Positions 18,671-29,352 are shown, counted from the first letter of the stretch. The stretch: DNA of 64,000 bases from an uncultured Gammaproteobacteria bacterium (GCA_951812785.1 OX638335.1:1081501-1145500); one strand, 5' to 3'. Notes: generated from the sequence alone by a model not told the origin. Numbers and translations: made by a program.

Positions 18671-19822
18671 TTATTTAGAATCGCGGAACATTTTTTTAAT
18701 TCCACGTATTGCTTGACGCGTTCGATGTTCATTTTCGATCAAACTAAACCGAACGTGACCATCACCGTACTGATCAAATCCGACTCCTGGTAAAACGGCG
18801 ACTTTCGCCTGCTCCAACATCTGCATAGAAAAATCGAGCGAGCCTTGTTCAGCAAATTTCTCGGGGATTTTTGCCCAAACAAACATAGTGGCCTTTGGTG
18901 GGTCGACATGCCAACCCATGCTATTCAAGCCCTCAATCAATACATCACGACGTGAACAATACATATTTCGTATATCTTCAACGCAATCTTGTGGCCCATC
19001 AAGTGCAGCAATCGCGGCGACTTGTATTCGTGTGAACATGCCGTGATCAAGATATGACTTTAATCGTGATAATGCAGCGACAAGTATTTTATTCCCGCAC
19101 ATAAAGCCGACATGCCAACCAGGCATATTGTATGTTTTGGATAGCGAGTAAAACTCCGCAGCAATGTCTTTAGCTCCTTTCACCTGAAGGATTGATGGTG
19201 GCTCATAACCATCAAAGGTGATCTCTCCATAAGCAATATCATTGATCACCCAGATATTATGTTGTTTGGCAATCTCAACACACTGAGTGGTTGGGTTAGC
19301 TGGAAAATTCAGAATAATCAGTTTTGGTTTTAGCAATGCGCTTTTTATTGCTTTTTCTAGTTCTGAAAAAAAATCCGTATCTTCAGATAATGGAACATAA
19401 ACAACTTCAGCACCTGCAATAACACAACCATAAGGGTGAATCGGGTATGCAGGATTGGGAACTAATACCGCATCGCCTAGACTAAGCATGGCAAGAGTTA
19501 GATGCGCGAGACCTTCTTTAGATCCAATGGTGACGATAGCTTCTGTCTCTTCATCTAAATCCACATCAAATTTGCGTTTGTACCAACCGCAAATAGACTT
19601 CCTTAAACATGGAATTCCACGTGAGACTGAGTATCGATGAGTGTCGTTTCGCTGAGCAGCTTCGACTAATTTCTCAACAATATGAGCCGGTGCACCCTGA
19701 TCAGGGTTTCCCATCCCAAAATCGACGATATCTTCACCTTCTGCACGAAATGCTGCCTTTCGCTCATTGACGATATTAAAAATATACGGCGGTAACCGCT
19801 GAATTCTTGGAAAATCTTCCAT
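18671..19822 (-). CDS. alaC: AlaC-type alanine aminotransferase with a 12-14 residue internal deletion
   Basis: A fold-type I PLP aminotransferase; relatives make alanine from pyruvate and glutamate. The PLP lysine is Lys229 in [15 protein letters not shown], and NFPANPTTQ (172-180) is the usual cofactor loop. The N-terminus ([19 protein letters not shown]) and C-terminus match AlaC. At residues 181-183 the text goes from QCVE straight to IAKQHN, whereas relatives have about 12-14 further residues here (a helix before the AxAKxxxxxVxxDxAY strand). The protein is 383 residues against about 400-412. The deletion is in frame, so the fold may be damaged though not truncated. First gene of the threonine operon. 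Confidence 0.9.
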   Translation of the reverse strand: MEDFPRIQRLPPYIFNIVNERKAAFRAEGEDIVDFGMGNPDQGAPAHIVEKLVEAAQRNDTHRYSVSRGIPCLRKSICGWYKRKFDVDLDEETEAIVTIGSKEGLAHLTLAMLSLGDAVLVPNPAYPIHPYGCVIAGAEVVYVPLSEDTDFFSELEKAIKSALLKPKLIILNFPANPTTQCVEIAKQHNIWVINDIAYGEITFDGYEPPSILQVKGAKDIAAEFYSLSKTYNMPGWHVGFMCGNKILVAALSRLKSYLDHGMFTRIQVAAIAALDGPQDCVEDIRNMYCSRRDVLIEGLNSMGWHVDPPKATMFVWAKIPEKFAEQGSLDFSMQMLEQAKVAVLPGVGFDQYGDGHVRFSLIENEHRTRQAIRGIKKMFRDSK

Positions 19823-19882
19823 TGATGCGCTAGTCCAGAACTTAAAGTACTATTTAGTGACATTGTAAGTGAAAATTAGACC

Positions 19883-20254
19883 GTGCATTTTACAGAAGAC
19901 AAGCCCTCGGGTAACTACATTATTAATGACTACAGTGAAAATACTGTCACTATAAACAATGAATGTTACGAAAAATCGTTATATATCTCTGCGAACACAT
20001 TTATTGAACAGGTTCCCTTACAACATAGTTCAGATTTAACGCTACAAACCATTAAGTTCATCATTGATCTAAACCCCGAATTGGTGATTTTAGGCAGTGG
20101 CAAAACCCTTCAATTCCCACCCGCCTCAATAATTGCTCATTTTGCAAGCAACAGCATTGGCTTTGAGACCATGGATTATTCTGCGGCCTGTCGCACCTAT
20201 GCCACACTCAGCGCAGAATATCGTGATGTCGGTGCACTATTGTTAATTGATTAA
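19883..20254 (+). CDS. Mth938-like (DUF498) domain protein
   Basis: A 123-residue single-domain protein of the PF04430 family, related to human NDUFAF3 and archaeal Mth938. The order of strands is seen in IKFIIDLNPELVILGSGKTLQFPP and GFETMDYSAACRTYATLSAEYRDVGALLL. The start is a GTG at 19883. Role in bacteria is unsettled; the eukaryotic relative assists assembly of respiratory complex I. It lies between the divergent alaC operon and the convergent nlpD gene, in the place where rpoS is often found in relatives. Confidence 0.85.
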   Translation: MHFTEDKPSGNYIINDYSENTVTINNECYEKSLYISANTFIEQVPLQHSSDLTLQTIKFIIDLNPELVILGSGKTLQFPPASIIAHFASNSIGFETMDYSAACRTYATLSAEYRDVGALLLID

Positions 20255-20269
20255 AATATTCCTGCTAAA

Positions 20270-20956
20270 TTAGCGCGGCAAATACTTTAACGGATCAACA
20301 GGGTTTCCATCTTTACGAATTTCAAAATGAAGTTTAGCTCGATCAGTTCCGGTAGAACCCAGTTCCGCAATTTTCTGGCCGGTTTTAACCTTTGCACCTT
20401 CAGCTACAAGCAACTTTCTATTATGTGCATAAGCACTAAAGAAACTCGCATTATGTTTGATAATTAGTAGATTGCCATATCCACGCAAACCATTTCCGGC
20501 ATAGACAACTTTTCCTGCTGATGTAGCAGTTATTATAGTGCCCTCCTTAGCAACAATATCAATGCCATTGTTACTCCCTGAAAATTTACTCAGCAACTTA
20601 CCTCTTACAGGCCAGCGCCAATCACCGACAGGGACCGTCTTAACTAGCTTACGTGGTTTATTACTTACCGACTTAGACTTAGCCGACGACGATTTCCCTG
20701 ACGATTTTGCTCTTTTAATGGGTGCAGTTGAATTAATACGTAACTTCTGGCCTGGATAAATCGTATAAGGTCGAGAAATATTATTCCAACGCGCAAGAGT
20801 CTTACTATCTACACCATAACGCCAACTTATAGAATATAGCGTGTCACCTTTTTTAACAATATAATAACTATTATGATAGTAGCGAGATTGCTTTAGTTTA
20901 GAAGTACAACCGTAAAGTAGCAAAACCAAACATAAACAAGTGAAAAATATTCGCAT
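20270..20956 (-). CDS. nlpD: NlpD-type lipoprotein with LysM and degenerate LytM domain
   Basis: NlpD activates the cell-wall amidase AmiC during division. This 228-residue copy has a lipoprotein signal with the lipobox LYGC (Cys16), a LysM domain (about 31-77: YYIVKKGDTLYSISWRYGV), a basic Ser/Lys linker, and a C-terminal M23/LytM domain (about 114-226). The zinc site is incomplete, as in E. coli NlpD: the first ligand His is replaced (NNGIDIV), so it is an activator and not an enzyme. Shorter than the E. coli protein (about 379) because the linker is short. Fourth gene of surE-pcm-yqaA-nlpD. Confidence 0.9.
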   Translation of the reverse strand: MRIFFTCLCLVLLLYGCTSKLKQSRYYHNSYYIVKKGDTLYSISWRYGVDSKTLARWNNISRPYTIYPGQKLRINSTAPIKRAKSSGKSSSAKSKSVSNKPRKLVKTVPVGDWRWPVRGKLLSKFSGSNNGIDIVAKEGTIITATSAGKVVYAGNGLRGYGNLLIIKHNASFFSAYAHNRKLLVAEGAKVKTGQKIAELGSTGTDRAKLHFEIRKDGNPVDPLKYLPR

Positions 20957-20975
20957 CTTAATTAAACACGAGTTG

Positions 20976-21557
20976 TTAGTAGGTAGATGCCCACGCTATC
21001 CCGATACCAAGTAAAACAACAAATATCCATCCTAACCATTCGATATATTTTAACAACATAGGTTCAATTCGCGGCCCAGCAAATTTGACAATTCCTGCAA
21101 CCAAGAAAAACCTAGTCCCTCTTCCTACAAATGAAGCCAATACAAATGCTAGTAATGGCTGCACCATAACGCCGGCAGTGATGGTAAATAGCTTATAAGG
21201 GATCGGTGAAAAACCTGCAATAAATACAACCCATATACCCCATTGTTCAAACCAATCGCGTGCATGAATATAGCTATCCCAATACTTAGTGGTTTCAAGC
21301 CACTGTGAAATTAAATCAAAAGCAAAATATCCAATTGCATATCCTGCCAAACCTCCAAGCACTGAAAATATAGTCGTAAGAAAAGCAAACCAAAATGCTT
21401 TATTTGGTAAACGCATGCACATTGGCGCAAGCATGACATCAGGCGGAATAGGAAAAAATGATGATTCGGCAAAACTTAACGCACTTAAAATTGTAGGTGC
21501 ACGTCTATGTGCAGCCGCATTCATACACTTTTCGTAAATCGTTGAAAATAATTTCAT
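20976..21557 (-). CDS. YqaA/DedA-type membrane protein
   Basis: A 193-residue SNARE-associated (DedA-like, VTT) membrane protein. It has about five hydrophobic segments, the FFPIPPDVMLAPMCM re-entrant-type loop near residues 34-48 and the GFSPIPYKLFTITAGV motif near 115-130, which are shared by the YqaA branch. Family members are linked to lipid scrambling and proton-motive-force homeostasis. It lies 11 bases after pcm and 19 bases before nlpD, a standard order. Confidence 0.85.
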   Translation of the reverse strand: MKLFSTIYEKCMNAAAHRRAPTILSALSFAESSFFPIPPDVMLAPMCMRLPNKAFWFAFLTTIFSVLGGLAGYAIGYFAFDLISQWLETTKYWDSYIHARDWFEQWGIWVVFIAGFSPIPYKLFTITAGVMVQPLLAFVLASFVGRGTRFFLVAGIVKFAGPRIEPMLLKYIEWLGWIFVVLLGIGIAWASTY

Positions 21558-21568
21558 TTAATTTATCT

Positions 21569-22225
21569 TCATCCTCGCACTAAAGGCACAAATGAAACAT
21601 CTTCTATTTTTTCTTGAGTAACACCCTCGCTTGTTCTCTTAAGAGTCAGTAGTTGCTGTACATCATCTTGAGTACCCACAGGTATAATCAATCGTCCGCC
21701 AATCGCCAACTGGTTTATTAGTGAATTTGGAATTTCTGGTGCAGCCGCAGTCACTATGATCGCATCATAAGGTGCATAATTTTCCCAACCCCAAGTGCCA
21801 TCTGACAATTTGTATTGAACATTTCTCAAGCCAAGCGATATCAGTAATTTTCGTGCTTGTTGATATAACGGCTTTATTAATTCAACCGTATAAACTTTCT
21901 CAACAATATGTGCGAGTAACGCAGCTTGGTAGCCTGAACCCGTACCAATTTCCAATACTTTACTAGGAATCCCCTCAGAGATTAATGCTTCAGTCATTCT
22001 AGCCACAATGTATGGTTGAGAAATAGTTTGTTTATGACCTATAGGTAAAGCATCATCCTCATAAGCGCGCGTAGCCAATGCTTCATCGATAAATAAGTGC
22101 CTTGGCAATGAGCGCATGACTTCTAGCACAGTAACATTACGAATACCTTTAACACGCAAACGCTCAATTAAACGATCCCGCGTACGTTGCGAGGTCATAC
22201 CAATCCCTTGGATATTTTTATTCAT
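21569..22225 (-). CDS. pcm: Protein-L-isoaspartate O-methyltransferase
   Basis: It methylates isoaspartyl residues and starts their repair in aged proteins. Motifs are [22 protein letters not shown] (about residues 62-83 of the 224-codon frame), the SAM-binding [16 protein letters not shown] and [12 protein letters not shown]. The start was set at the ATG at 22225, which overlaps the surE stop by eight bases, giving 218 residues, close to the usual 208-215. Translational coupling to surE is typical. Confidence 0.95.
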   Translation of the reverse strand: MNKNIQGIGMTSQRTRDRLIERLRVKGIRNVTVLEVMRSLPRHLFIDEALATRAYEDDALPIGHKQTISQPYIVARMTEALISEGIPSKVLEIGTGSGYQAALLAHIVEKVYTVELIKPLYQQARKLLISLGLRNVQYKLSDGTWGWENYAPYDAIIVTAAAPEIPNSLINQLAIGGRLIIPVGTQDDVQQLLTLKRTSEGVTQEKIEDVSFVPLVRG

Positions 22226-22979
22226 GGCCAATCTCACAATCACCTAACCAGCTACTCACTAATTCCATTGAACCATATTTAGTAAGGTCGACATGAATTG
22301 GTGAAACCGATACGTAATTTTCGCTGACTGCATGAAAATCTGTTCCTAGGCCTGCATCTTGCTCTGGACCTGCTGCACCTACCCAATAAATAGTTTTTCC
22401 GCGCGGGTCTTTAGCTGCTAATGCCGGTTCTGATTTATGTCTATTGCCTAATCTTGTAGTTTGCACACCTCGAATATCCGCTAATGGAACATCTGGCACA
22501 TTAACATTAAGAATTGTATCTTTAGGTAGTGGCTTATTGATTAATTGTTTGACTAAATTTTTAGTTACTACAGCTGCTGTCACGAAATGCTCAGCTTTAA
22601 ATGAATTAATGGAGACAGCCACCGCTGGGAAGCCCAGATGTCTTCCCTCCATTGCTGCTGCTACCGTACCAGAGTAAATCACATCATCACCCAAATTTGG
22701 CCCACAATTAATCCCTGAAACCACCATATCAGGTTCGCTCTGTAGCAATCCAGTGAGCCCTAGATGAACACAATCAGTAGGTGTTCCATCAACTTTATAC
22801 CAATCTGACTCTACTTCATTGGCACGTAGAGGCATTTGTAAGGTAAGCGAATTACTTGCGGCACTTCGGTCTATATGAGGTGCAACTACAGTGATTTTGG
22901 CAATTTCACTAAGTGATTGAGCCAATGCCACAATACCAGCAGCCTGGTAACCGTCATCATTGCTAAGTAATAGATGCAT
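22218..22979 (-). CDS. surE: 5'/3'-nucleotidase SurE
   Basis: This metal-dependent phosphatase acts on nucleoside monophosphates and is a survival protein. The N-terminal [14 protein letters not shown] carries the Asp-Asp metal site, with SAASNSLT and [27 protein letters not shown] downstream, all as in the family. The start was set at the ATG at 22979, three codons after an upstream TTG that gives no better ribosome-binding site. About 253 residues, normal. It is the first gene of the surE-pcm-yqaA-nlpD run. Confidence 0.95.
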   Translation of the reverse strand: MHLLLSNDDGYQAAGIVALAQSLSEIAKITVVAPHIDRSAASNSLTLQMPLRANEVESDWYKVDGTPTDCVHLGLTGLLQSEPDMVVSGINCGPNLGDDVIYSGTVAAAMEGRHLGFPAVAVSINSFKAEHFVTAAVVTKNLVKQLINKPLPKDTILNVNVPDVPLADIRGVQTTRLGNRHKSEPALAAKDPRGKTIYWVGAAGPEQDAGLGTDFHAVSENYVSVSPIHVDLTKYGSMELVSSWLGDCEIGHE

Positions 22980-23081
22980 GCAATTCAAGTAAAAAATGTA
23001 CTATCTAGAAAATAAAATCCGCTTATAATAACAGGCAACTGCCCAAGCTTCGTAGTAATAATTTAATTGATTGCAATCTTC

Positions 23082-23624
23082 ATGTCAGGCCATAAGAAAA
23101 ATCTAAGTGATTCTCCAAGCTTTGCAGAGCTAATTGATGGTGTAAAGGCATTATCCGATGATGATAAAGTTATTCACGACACGCCTAAGCCTCGTCCTGT
23201 ACCAAAACAATCTCATAGTGATGAACAAAAAGTAATGGAAGAGCTGTTGGTAAGCCCAACTGAACATGAAGACATGCAACCTGGTGATAGCCTCTCTTAT
23301 GTTCAAGCTGGTATACAAAAACAAGTTTTCAGAAAACTCAAGCGCGGCCAATACAGCATTGGAGCAGAACTGGATTTACATGGCCTAACTAGACTAGAGG
23401 CCCAACAGCAACTCAGCCAATTTATCAATGAATGCCGAGACAGAGGTATTCGTTGTGTGCGTATTATCCATGGCAAAGGCTACGGCTCTAACAATCAAGG
23501 GCCAGTGATAAAGCCGCTGGTCAATCAATGGTTACAACGACGCGCAGAGATTTTAGCGTTTTGTTCTGCGCGACCCGCAGATGGTGGTACCGGAGCAGTC
23601 TACGTATTATTAAAGTCAGCTTAA
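23082..23624 (+). CDS. Smr-domain protein (SmrA/YdaL-type)
   Basis: A protein of about 180 residues whose C-terminal 85 residues are a Smr domain: LDLHGLTRLEAQQQLSQFI, then RCVRIIHGKGYGS and the closing ADGGTGAVYVLL. Such domains nick DNA or act on RNA and stalled ribosomes. The N-terminal part (SFAELIDGVKALSDDDK) is the usual proteobacterial adaptor. The ATG at 23082 was preferred over the start five codons earlier because the motif MSGHKKNLSDSPSF matches the family's start; neither has a good Shine-Dalgarno sequence. It is divergent from surE. Confidence 0.88.
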   Translation: MSGHKKNLSDSPSFAELIDGVKALSDDDKVIHDTPKPRPVPKQSHSDEQKVMEELLVSPTEHEDMQPGDSLSYVQAGIQKQVFRKLKRGQYSIGAELDLHGLTRLEAQQQLSQFINECRDRGIRCVRIIHGKGYGSNNQGPVIKPLVNQWLQRRAEILAFCSARPADGGTGAVYVLLKSA

Positions 23625-23715
23625 TATAAGCGCAAGCAAAAATTAAAAATATTTTTACTCATCATTCAGATTATGAAATCGTCAAACAAGATTATACCAA
23701 TGTAGAATCATTGCC

Positions 23716-24984
23716 ATGATAGAAAAAAAAATAAAATGCGTCCCTAGCTGCATGGATGATTACGACCCATCCTCGATGGATGCTCAAATTGCCCAGCAAC
23801 ATATTCTGCATTCAATCAATCCGATCACGGAAACGGAAATTATCCCTCTTCGCGAAGCATTGCATAGAGTTGTTGCTGAAGATATTCGCTCAACTATCAA
23901 CGTCCCGGGCCATACCAACTCAGCTATGGATGGCTATGCAATACGAAGTAGCGATATTCCCAATGAAGAAACAAAGCAATTTAAGTTAATTGGTACTGCT
24001 TGGGCCGGTCGCCCATTCAACGACAAGGTTAGCAACAACGAATGCGTACGTATTATGACTGGCGCAGCGATGCCAACGAATACTGATACAGTTGTCATGC
24101 AGGAGCATGTGCAGGTCGATGACAGCCTCATTACTATAGATAACAAACAACGAGCTAATCAAAACGTACGCCAAGCAGGCGAAGACATTGCCGAAGGCGC
24201 TCTTGTCTTTACACCAGGAAAATTTTTAAACCCATCTGATATAGGATTAATCGCATCGCTAGGGATAGGCAAGATAAAAGTTATTCGCAAATTACGGGTA
24301 GCCTTCTTTTCAACCGGCGACGAACTTATCTCTATCGGCACGCCATTAGAAGCCGGACAAATTTACGACAGTAACCGCTATACCTTATGGGGCATGCTCA
24401 CTCGCATTGGTGTAGAAATAAATGATCTCGGTGTTGTACGAGATACACCTGAAGCCGTTGAATCCTCCTTTTTAGAAGCCTCAGGAAATGCAGACATTGT
24501 TATCACATCCGGTGGCGTCTCAGTCGGTGATGCAGACTTTGTAAAAGAAACTTTAGAAAGATTAGGCGAAGTTAATTTTTGGAAAGTCGCTATGAAACCC
24601 GGCAGACCACTAGCCTTCGGAAAAATAAAAGATGCTTACTTTTTTGGCTTACCCGGCAATCCCGTTTCTGTCATGGTAACATTTTATATATTCGTACAAG
24701 CCGCTATCGAAAAAATGATGGGCCACGAACCTAAACCACGCATACAAATAAAAGCCATCTCCAAAAGCAAATTGCGCAAGCGTCCAGGACGTGTTGAATA
24801 CCAGCGCGGCACCTATCAATTAAATGAAGATGGTGATTACATCGTTGAAAGAACAGGCGAACAAGGTTCCGGAATATTACGTTCCATGTCTAATGCTAAT
24901 TGTTTTATTTTTTTACCGATGGAGAGTAACGGTGTGAGCATCGGTGACAAGGTTGAAATTTGGCCGTTTGATTCTTTTATTTAA
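23716..24984 (+). CDS. moeA: Molybdopterin molybdenumtransferase
   Basis: MoeA inserts molybdate (or tungstate) into adenylated molybdopterin. The 422-residue frame has GHTNSAMDGYAI (about 67-78), the PTNTDTVVMQEH loop, FFSTGDELI with IYDSNRYTL (about 197-228), the catalytic SGGVSVGDADFV (about 261-272) and a C-terminal GLPGNPVSVMVTF segment. Length is normal. It is alone, without other molybdenum cofactor genes nearby, but a molybdate/tungstate-type binding protein occurs at 39.1-39.9 kb. Confidence 0.95.
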   Translation: MIEKKIKCVPSCMDDYDPSSMDAQIAQQHILHSINPITETEIIPLREALHRVVAEDIRSTINVPGHTNSAMDGYAIRSSDIPNEETKQFKLIGTAWAGRPFNDKVSNNECVRIMTGAAMPTNTDTVVMQEHVQVDDSLITIDNKQRANQNVRQAGEDIAEGALVFTPGKFLNPSDIGLIASLGIGKIKVIRKLRVAFFSTGDELISIGTPLEAGQIYDSNRYTLWGMLTRIGVEINDLGVVRDTPEAVESSFLEASGNADIVITSGGVSVGDADFVKETLERLGEVNFWKVAMKPGRPLAFGKIKDAYFFGLPGNPVSVMVTFYIFVQAAIEKMMGHEPKPRIQIKAISKSKLRKRPGRVEYQRGTYQLNEDGDYIVERTGEQGSGILRSMSNANCFIFLPMESNGVSIGDKVEIWPFDSFI

Positions 24985-25225
24985 CTTTACCCTCATAACG
25001 ATTTAGGTTATTTGAAAACCCAGTAAGATCAACATAAAACCTACGTATGTTCTTTAAGGCATCTTCCCCCACTCAGAGTGGATTGCATACGATGAGATAA
25101 TATCAATTCTTTTACTTTCCCTCACTGGCAATGTTGAAGCGCGCTGATTATATGGAAAGTTATTACGTGTTTGTAAAAAGCTCAAGAAATCATTATTTGG
25201 GTAAACATCAGCAACATGAGATTAA

Positions 25226-25981
25226 TTACCCTTTCTGACCGCCTACTTTTAAACGATGATAGTCGTCTATTATATCCACCCCGACCCCAGGATTTTCAAT
25301 ACACTCATCAACTATTATCTCATCTCCATTTTCAAGTGCACGTAATTGTTCGAGCTTTTCTATCTGCTCTAATCGCGAGGGCAACATACTAATAAATTGC
25401 TTAAGATAATTGACACGATAAGCATAAATCCCAACATGCCGGTACACACTGTTCTCTTTTAATATTTTGACATCCACATCACGGATATAAGGTAAAGAGC
25501 TGCGACTGAAATAAAGTGCTCGACCCTTTGTGGTTTTTATCACTTTCACCACATTCGGGTCACCATATTCTTGAATTGTATGAATGCGATGGCATAAGGT
25601 ACTGATGGCGGCGTTAGCATTATTCACCATTAGATCTGCAACTTGCTTGATGTTGGCTGCCGGTATCTGTGGTTCATCACCTTGCAGATTAACGATGACT
25701 TCATCATCTCTCCAGCCTTGCTTTTCAACAGCTTCTGTAATGCGATCAGTACCAGACATATGTTCACTACTAGTCATGCACACTTCCGCATTAAATTTAC
25801 TGACCGCTTCAGCAATACGTTCATCATCTGTGGCAATCAGCACTGACTCGGCATCACTTTCACAAGCATTCCTATATACATGCTCAATAATGGGTTTATG
25901 CTGAAATGCCAGCAGGGGTTTCCCTGGCAAACGACTTGACGCATAGCGAACAGGAATGACTACTCGAAAAGAGTTAGACAT
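25226..25981 (-). CDS. kdsB: 3-deoxy-manno-octulosonate cytidylyltransferase
   Basis: It activates KDO with CTP to CMP-KDO for lipopolysaccharide core synthesis. Motifs are [17 protein letters not shown] (nucleotide-binding loop), IATDDERI and [13 protein letters not shown], with PIRDV-like YIRDVDV later. The start at 25981 ([10 protein letters not shown]) matches family length (251 residues) and overlaps the ycaR stop by eight bases. A longer frame from 26017 would add 12 residues that relatives lack. Confidence 0.95.
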   Translation of the reverse strand: MSNSFRVVIPVRYASSRLPGKPLLAFQHKPIIEHVYRNACESDAESVLIATDDERIAEAVSKFNAEVCMTSSEHMSGTDRITEAVEKQGWRDDEVIVNLQGDEPQIPAANIKQVADLMVNNANAAISTLCHRIHTIQEYGDPNVVKVIKTTKGRALYFSRSSLPYIRDVDVKILKENSVYRHVGIYAYRVNYLKQFISMLPSRLEQIEKLEQLRALENGDEIIVDECIENPGVGVDIIDDYHRLKVGGQKG

Positions 25982-26177
25982 TATTTCTTTTTTTATAACG
26001 TTTGTATTCTTCATCATTAATATGGCGCGCTTCTTCTTCTAACATGACGGGAATATCATCACGTATTGGATAAGCTAAGCGCGCTGAAGTAGAAATTAAT
26101 TCTTGTTTTTGCTCATCATAGATTAAAGAACCCTTGGTAACTGGGCACGCTAAAATATCCATCAACTTCTTATCCAT
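25974..26177 (-). CDS. ycaR: Trm112-family small protein (YcaR)
   Basis: A 67-residue zinc-ribbon-like protein beginning [18 protein letters not shown], with [16 protein letters not shown], the Trm112/YcaR signature. In many proteobacteria it sits between lpxK and kdsB, as here: it overlaps lpxK by eight bases and kdsB by eight. Its role is unclear; eukaryotic relatives activate methyltransferases. Confidence 0.92.
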   Translation of the reverse strand: MDKKLMDILACPVTKGSLIYDEQKQELISTSARLAYPIRDDIPVMLEEEARHINDEEYKRYKKRNNV

Positions 26178-27171
26178 TAATATTCCTCAGCAATGTGTTC
26201 AACCGCGATATAAAATCATTAGGCAAAATTGTTTGTACTGGCACATACCACGCGTTATCTAATGACAATTGGCTACATTTTACCGCATCTTTCTCTGTCA
26301 TTAGTATTGGATTTTGATCTGAAAACGAAAAATCACTTAATTCATAACGAGCATGGTCAGGATACGGATGTTCAATCACTTTCAGCCCCAATGACGTTAG
26401 ACTGCTAAAAAACCGATTTGGATTGCCAATACCGGCAACCGCGTGCACTGTTTGGCTTTTGAATTGCTCTAAAGAACGCTTGTTATGCGAATTTGTTAGC
26501 TGAATACACTCAACAAGCTGCAATTTCATGCAATCTCCACTTACTGCTGGCACTGGTTTTGAGGTGGCGACAACAAAATTAGCTTTTTGCAATCGGCTAA
26601 TAGGTTCACGCAATGGACCTGTAGGCAATAACTTATGATTACCGAATGTTCGTTCTCCATCAACCATGATAATTTCAATATCATGTTCAAAACGATAGTC
26701 TTGCATACCATCATCACACACAATTATGTCACAGAGGTGTGTACTTATAAGTTCGTTAATAACATCTAGCCTATTTTGACCAATAACCACTGTTGCTTGA
26801 GTATTATTAAAAATCATTAAAGACTCATCACCAGCATGGTCCACATTAAGTGCTTGATTCACTAATATTGGTTGTCGTGCTTGTCCACCATAACCTCGAC
26901 TAGCCACTCCGGGCCTATAACCTCGTTGTTGCAACTCATTAACTAGTGTAATCACCATTGGTGTTTTACCAGTACCACCTACAGTAATATTGCCTACAAC
27001 GATAACCGGAACTGAAAAGCTACATTTTGATTTGCTCTGCTTCCACTGTCTAGCTTTTGACAACACAGAAAATATAACTGATAGCGGCAACAATAGGTAT
27101 GATAATTTATTTTGACCATACCACACAGAATTTACCCATTCATGCAAACATTGCTTGGATTTATCAACCAT
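26170..27171 (-). CDS. lpxK: Tetraacyldisaccharide 4'-kinase
   Basis: It adds the 4'-phosphate to the lipid A precursor. The P-loop is [25 protein letters not shown] and [26 protein letters not shown] are further family motifs. The ATG at 27171 ([12 protein letters not shown]) overlaps msbA by eight bases and gives 333 residues, as usual; a 17-residue upstream extension was rejected for that reason. An N-terminal membrane-associated helix ([20 protein letters not shown]) is present. Confidence 0.95.
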   Translation of the reverse strand: MVDKSKQCLHEWVNSVWYGQNKLSYLLLPLSVIFSVLSKARQWKQSKSKCSFSVPVIVVGNITVGGTGKTPMVITLVNELQQRGYRPGVASRGYGGQARQPILVNQALNVDHAGDESLMIFNNTQATVVIGQNRLDVINELISTHLCDIIVCDDGMQDYRFEHDIEIIMVDGERTFGNHKLLPTGPLREPISRLQKANFVVATSKPVPAVSGDCMKLQLVECIQLTNSHNKRSLEQFKSQTVHAVAGIGNPNRFFSSLTSLGLKVIEHPYPDHARYELSDFSFSDQNPILMTEKDAVKCSQLSLDNAWYVPVQTILPNDFISRLNTLLRNING

Positions 27172-28948
27172 CCTGCAAAGATGGTTTTTTAAATTGACGA
27201 TGATAAAGATTAGCGTATTCACTATTTTTACTCACCAACTCCGCGTGAGAACCATGCTCAAGCACTTTGCCTTGATCCATTACATAAATTTCATCAGCAC
27301 CTTCTATGGTAGATAATCTATGTGCAATTACAAAAGTGGTACGATGCTTACGTAACTCACCCAATGCTGCTTGTATGTGATACTCAAATTCAGAGTCTAG
27401 TGCTGATGTCGCTTCATCCAGTATTAATATCGGCGCATCTTTAAGTAATGCACGCGCAATGGCAATACGCTGTCTTTGCCCGCCTGACAACAATAATCCT
27501 TTATCACCTACTCTAGTGTCGTATTTCTCAGGAAGTTTTTCGATGAACTCCGCAGCATGAGCTTGCTGTGCTGCTTTAATCACATCTTGCTTAGTTTTTC
27601 CAGATGTGGCGTAGGCAATATTATTCTCAATAGTGTCATTAAATAGAACCACATCCTGACTCACCATAGAGATATTTTTGCGTAAACTTTGCAAAGAGAT
27701 ATCTGCGATCATATGCCCATCTATTTTAATTTCACCTGACTGAATCTCGTAAAATCTTGGAATTAACTTCACCAATGAAGATTTACCACTACCAGACTTA
27801 CCGACAAAGGCAATCATTTGATTTGATTTTGCTGACAAACTAATATCAGTTAACACAATATCCGGCTTCGACGGGTATTGAAACGAAACATGCTTAAATT
27901 CAATTTCACCTCGACATGAATTTAGCTCAACTACACCCTTATCATGTTGCGAAGGCTGATCAATTAATTTAAATACACTTTCGCAAGCAGCAATACCTGC
28001 TTGAAGTATTTGATTGATAATCGTGAGTTTGCGTGCAGCATTAAGCATGCCCATCACTGCCGTTACAAAAGTTGCAAATGAACCAACTGTCAAATCTCCT
28101 TTCACCGATGGCAGAAATGCAACATATACGACCACAGCAAATGCAATACCTACAATCATTTGGACCAAAGGCGTATTCACAGCTTTAACGGCAACAAATT
28201 TAGTTTGATTGCGTCGATTTTTTTCATTTATCAATTCAAATCGAGCAATCTCTTCTTCTTCTGCTGTAAATAATTTTACCAGCGCTTGAGCACTAATAGA
28301 CTCTTCGACTCTAGAAGTAATATCACCTGTTGAAGTTTGGATTCGATGACTTAATTTCCTAAATCGTAACGTTGCATAACGAATAACCGCGTAAACCAAA
28401 GGTGCAGAGATAAGTAACACGCATGTTAACTTCCAACTAAGATGAAGCATAAGCCCGATCAAAAATATTACCGTAAGGGTATCGCGTACAATAATAGGAA
28501 TGCTTTTAGAACCCGCCCAAGAAACGCGCTCAACATCGAAGGTAAATTTTGAAAGTGTAGAACCCAATGTAACGGAGTCATAATAAGATGCAGGAAAATA
28601 GAGCAACTTTTCATGCATCTCTGCACGTAAAACCTTAACTATTCTCTGTCCAATGCTGCCAATAAAATATAAACCGAGAAAACTACCTACACTTCGAACG
28701 ATAAAAATTCCTGCAATTGTAAGCGGGATCCAGTGAAGACCGTCACTACTATCAGCGATAAAAGCCTCGTCAATGATGGGCCCCAATAACCAAGTAAATA
28801 CAAGTTGACATGCTGCTACAATAGCTAAGCCAGTCACAGCTAGCACTAGCAGTAACTTGTAATTCTTTAAGTATTTTAAGAGACGAAGGTATACCGACAA
28901 GCCCGATGAGTCTTGATCCGGATTACTTTTGGCTGTCGATTTTCTCAC
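27164..28948 (-). CDS. msbA: Lipid A export ABC transporter MsbA
   Basis: A half-transporter with six membrane segments (about residues 25-305) and an ATPase domain. It flips core-lipid A across the inner membrane. Walker A is GKSGSGKSSLVKLI, the signature LLSGGQRQRIAIARALL, Walker B ILILDEATSALD and the switch His in FVIAHRLST. The 594-residue frame starts at GTG 28948, within the last codons of exbD (26-base overlap). Operon order exbB-exbD-msbA-lpxK-ycaR-kdsB is typical. Confidence 0.95.
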   Translation of the reverse strand: MRKSTAKSNPDQDSSGLSVYLRLLKYLKNYKLLLVLAVTGLAIVAACQLVFTWLLGPIIDEAFIADSSDGLHWIPLTIAGIFIVRSVGSFLGLYFIGSIGQRIVKVLRAEMHEKLLYFPASYYDSVTLGSTLSKFTFDVERVSWAGSKSIPIIVRDTLTVIFLIGLMLHLSWKLTCVLLISAPLVYAVIRYATLRFRKLSHRIQTSTGDITSRVEESISAQALVKLFTAEEEEIARFELINEKNRRNQTKFVAVKAVNTPLVQMIVGIAFAVVVYVAFLPSVKGDLTVGSFATFVTAVMGMLNAARKLTIINQILQAGIAACESVFKLIDQPSQHDKGVVELNSCRGEIEFKHVSFQYPSKPDIVLTDISLSAKSNQMIAFVGKSGSGKSSLVKLIPRFYEIQSGEIKIDGHMIADISLQSLRKNISMVSQDVVLFNDTIENNIAYATSGKTKQDVIKAAQQAHAAEFIEKLPEKYDTRVGDKGLLLSGGQRQRIAIARALLKDAPILILDEATSALDSEFEYHIQAALGELRKHRTTFVIAHRLSTIEGADEIYVMDQGKVLEHGSHAELVSKNSEYANLYHRQFKKPSLQDG

Positions 28949-29352
28949 TTGAGGTTGCTACGAATACTTTATTGATACCAATTTTACCAGCTGCATCCAT
29001 GACAGAAACAACGGCTTGGTGTGGTGTTTGAGCATCAGCCCGTATAGTGATTTTTTCAACATTATATTTTTTATTCATTTTACCCAAGACTGATTCTAGG
29101 GCAATGCGATTGCCTATCCAGTAAAGCCTTACCATCCATATAAAATTGACCATTACGATCAATCACAACTTCTAGATTCTTTTCTTCCTCTGATTGTACC
29201 GTATTACCTGCCTTAGGTAATTTTATCTTTAGACTAGCATCATTATCAAAAGTCGTAGTTACCATGAAAAATATTAGCAGCAAAAAAACCACATCAATCA
29301 GCGGCGTTAAGCTAACATCAGTTTTATCTTCTTCGTCTAAGTTAAATTTCAT
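28923..29352 (-). pseudogene. exbD: ExbD/TolR-type protein, frameshifted
   Basis: ExbD couples the proton motive force to outer-membrane processes with ExbB and TonB. The 5' frame (90 codons from ATG 29352) contains the single membrane segment with the essential Asp in SLTPLIDVVFLLLIFFMVTTTF (Asp near residue 19), then NGQFYMDGKALLD. Thereafter it reads into another frame; the correct continuation GNRIALESVLGKMNKKYNV to SSEKIDSQK is one frame away, joined near 29105-29112. Thus a single small indel splits a gene of otherwise normal length (about 142 residues). Part of the msbA operon. Confidence 0.85.
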
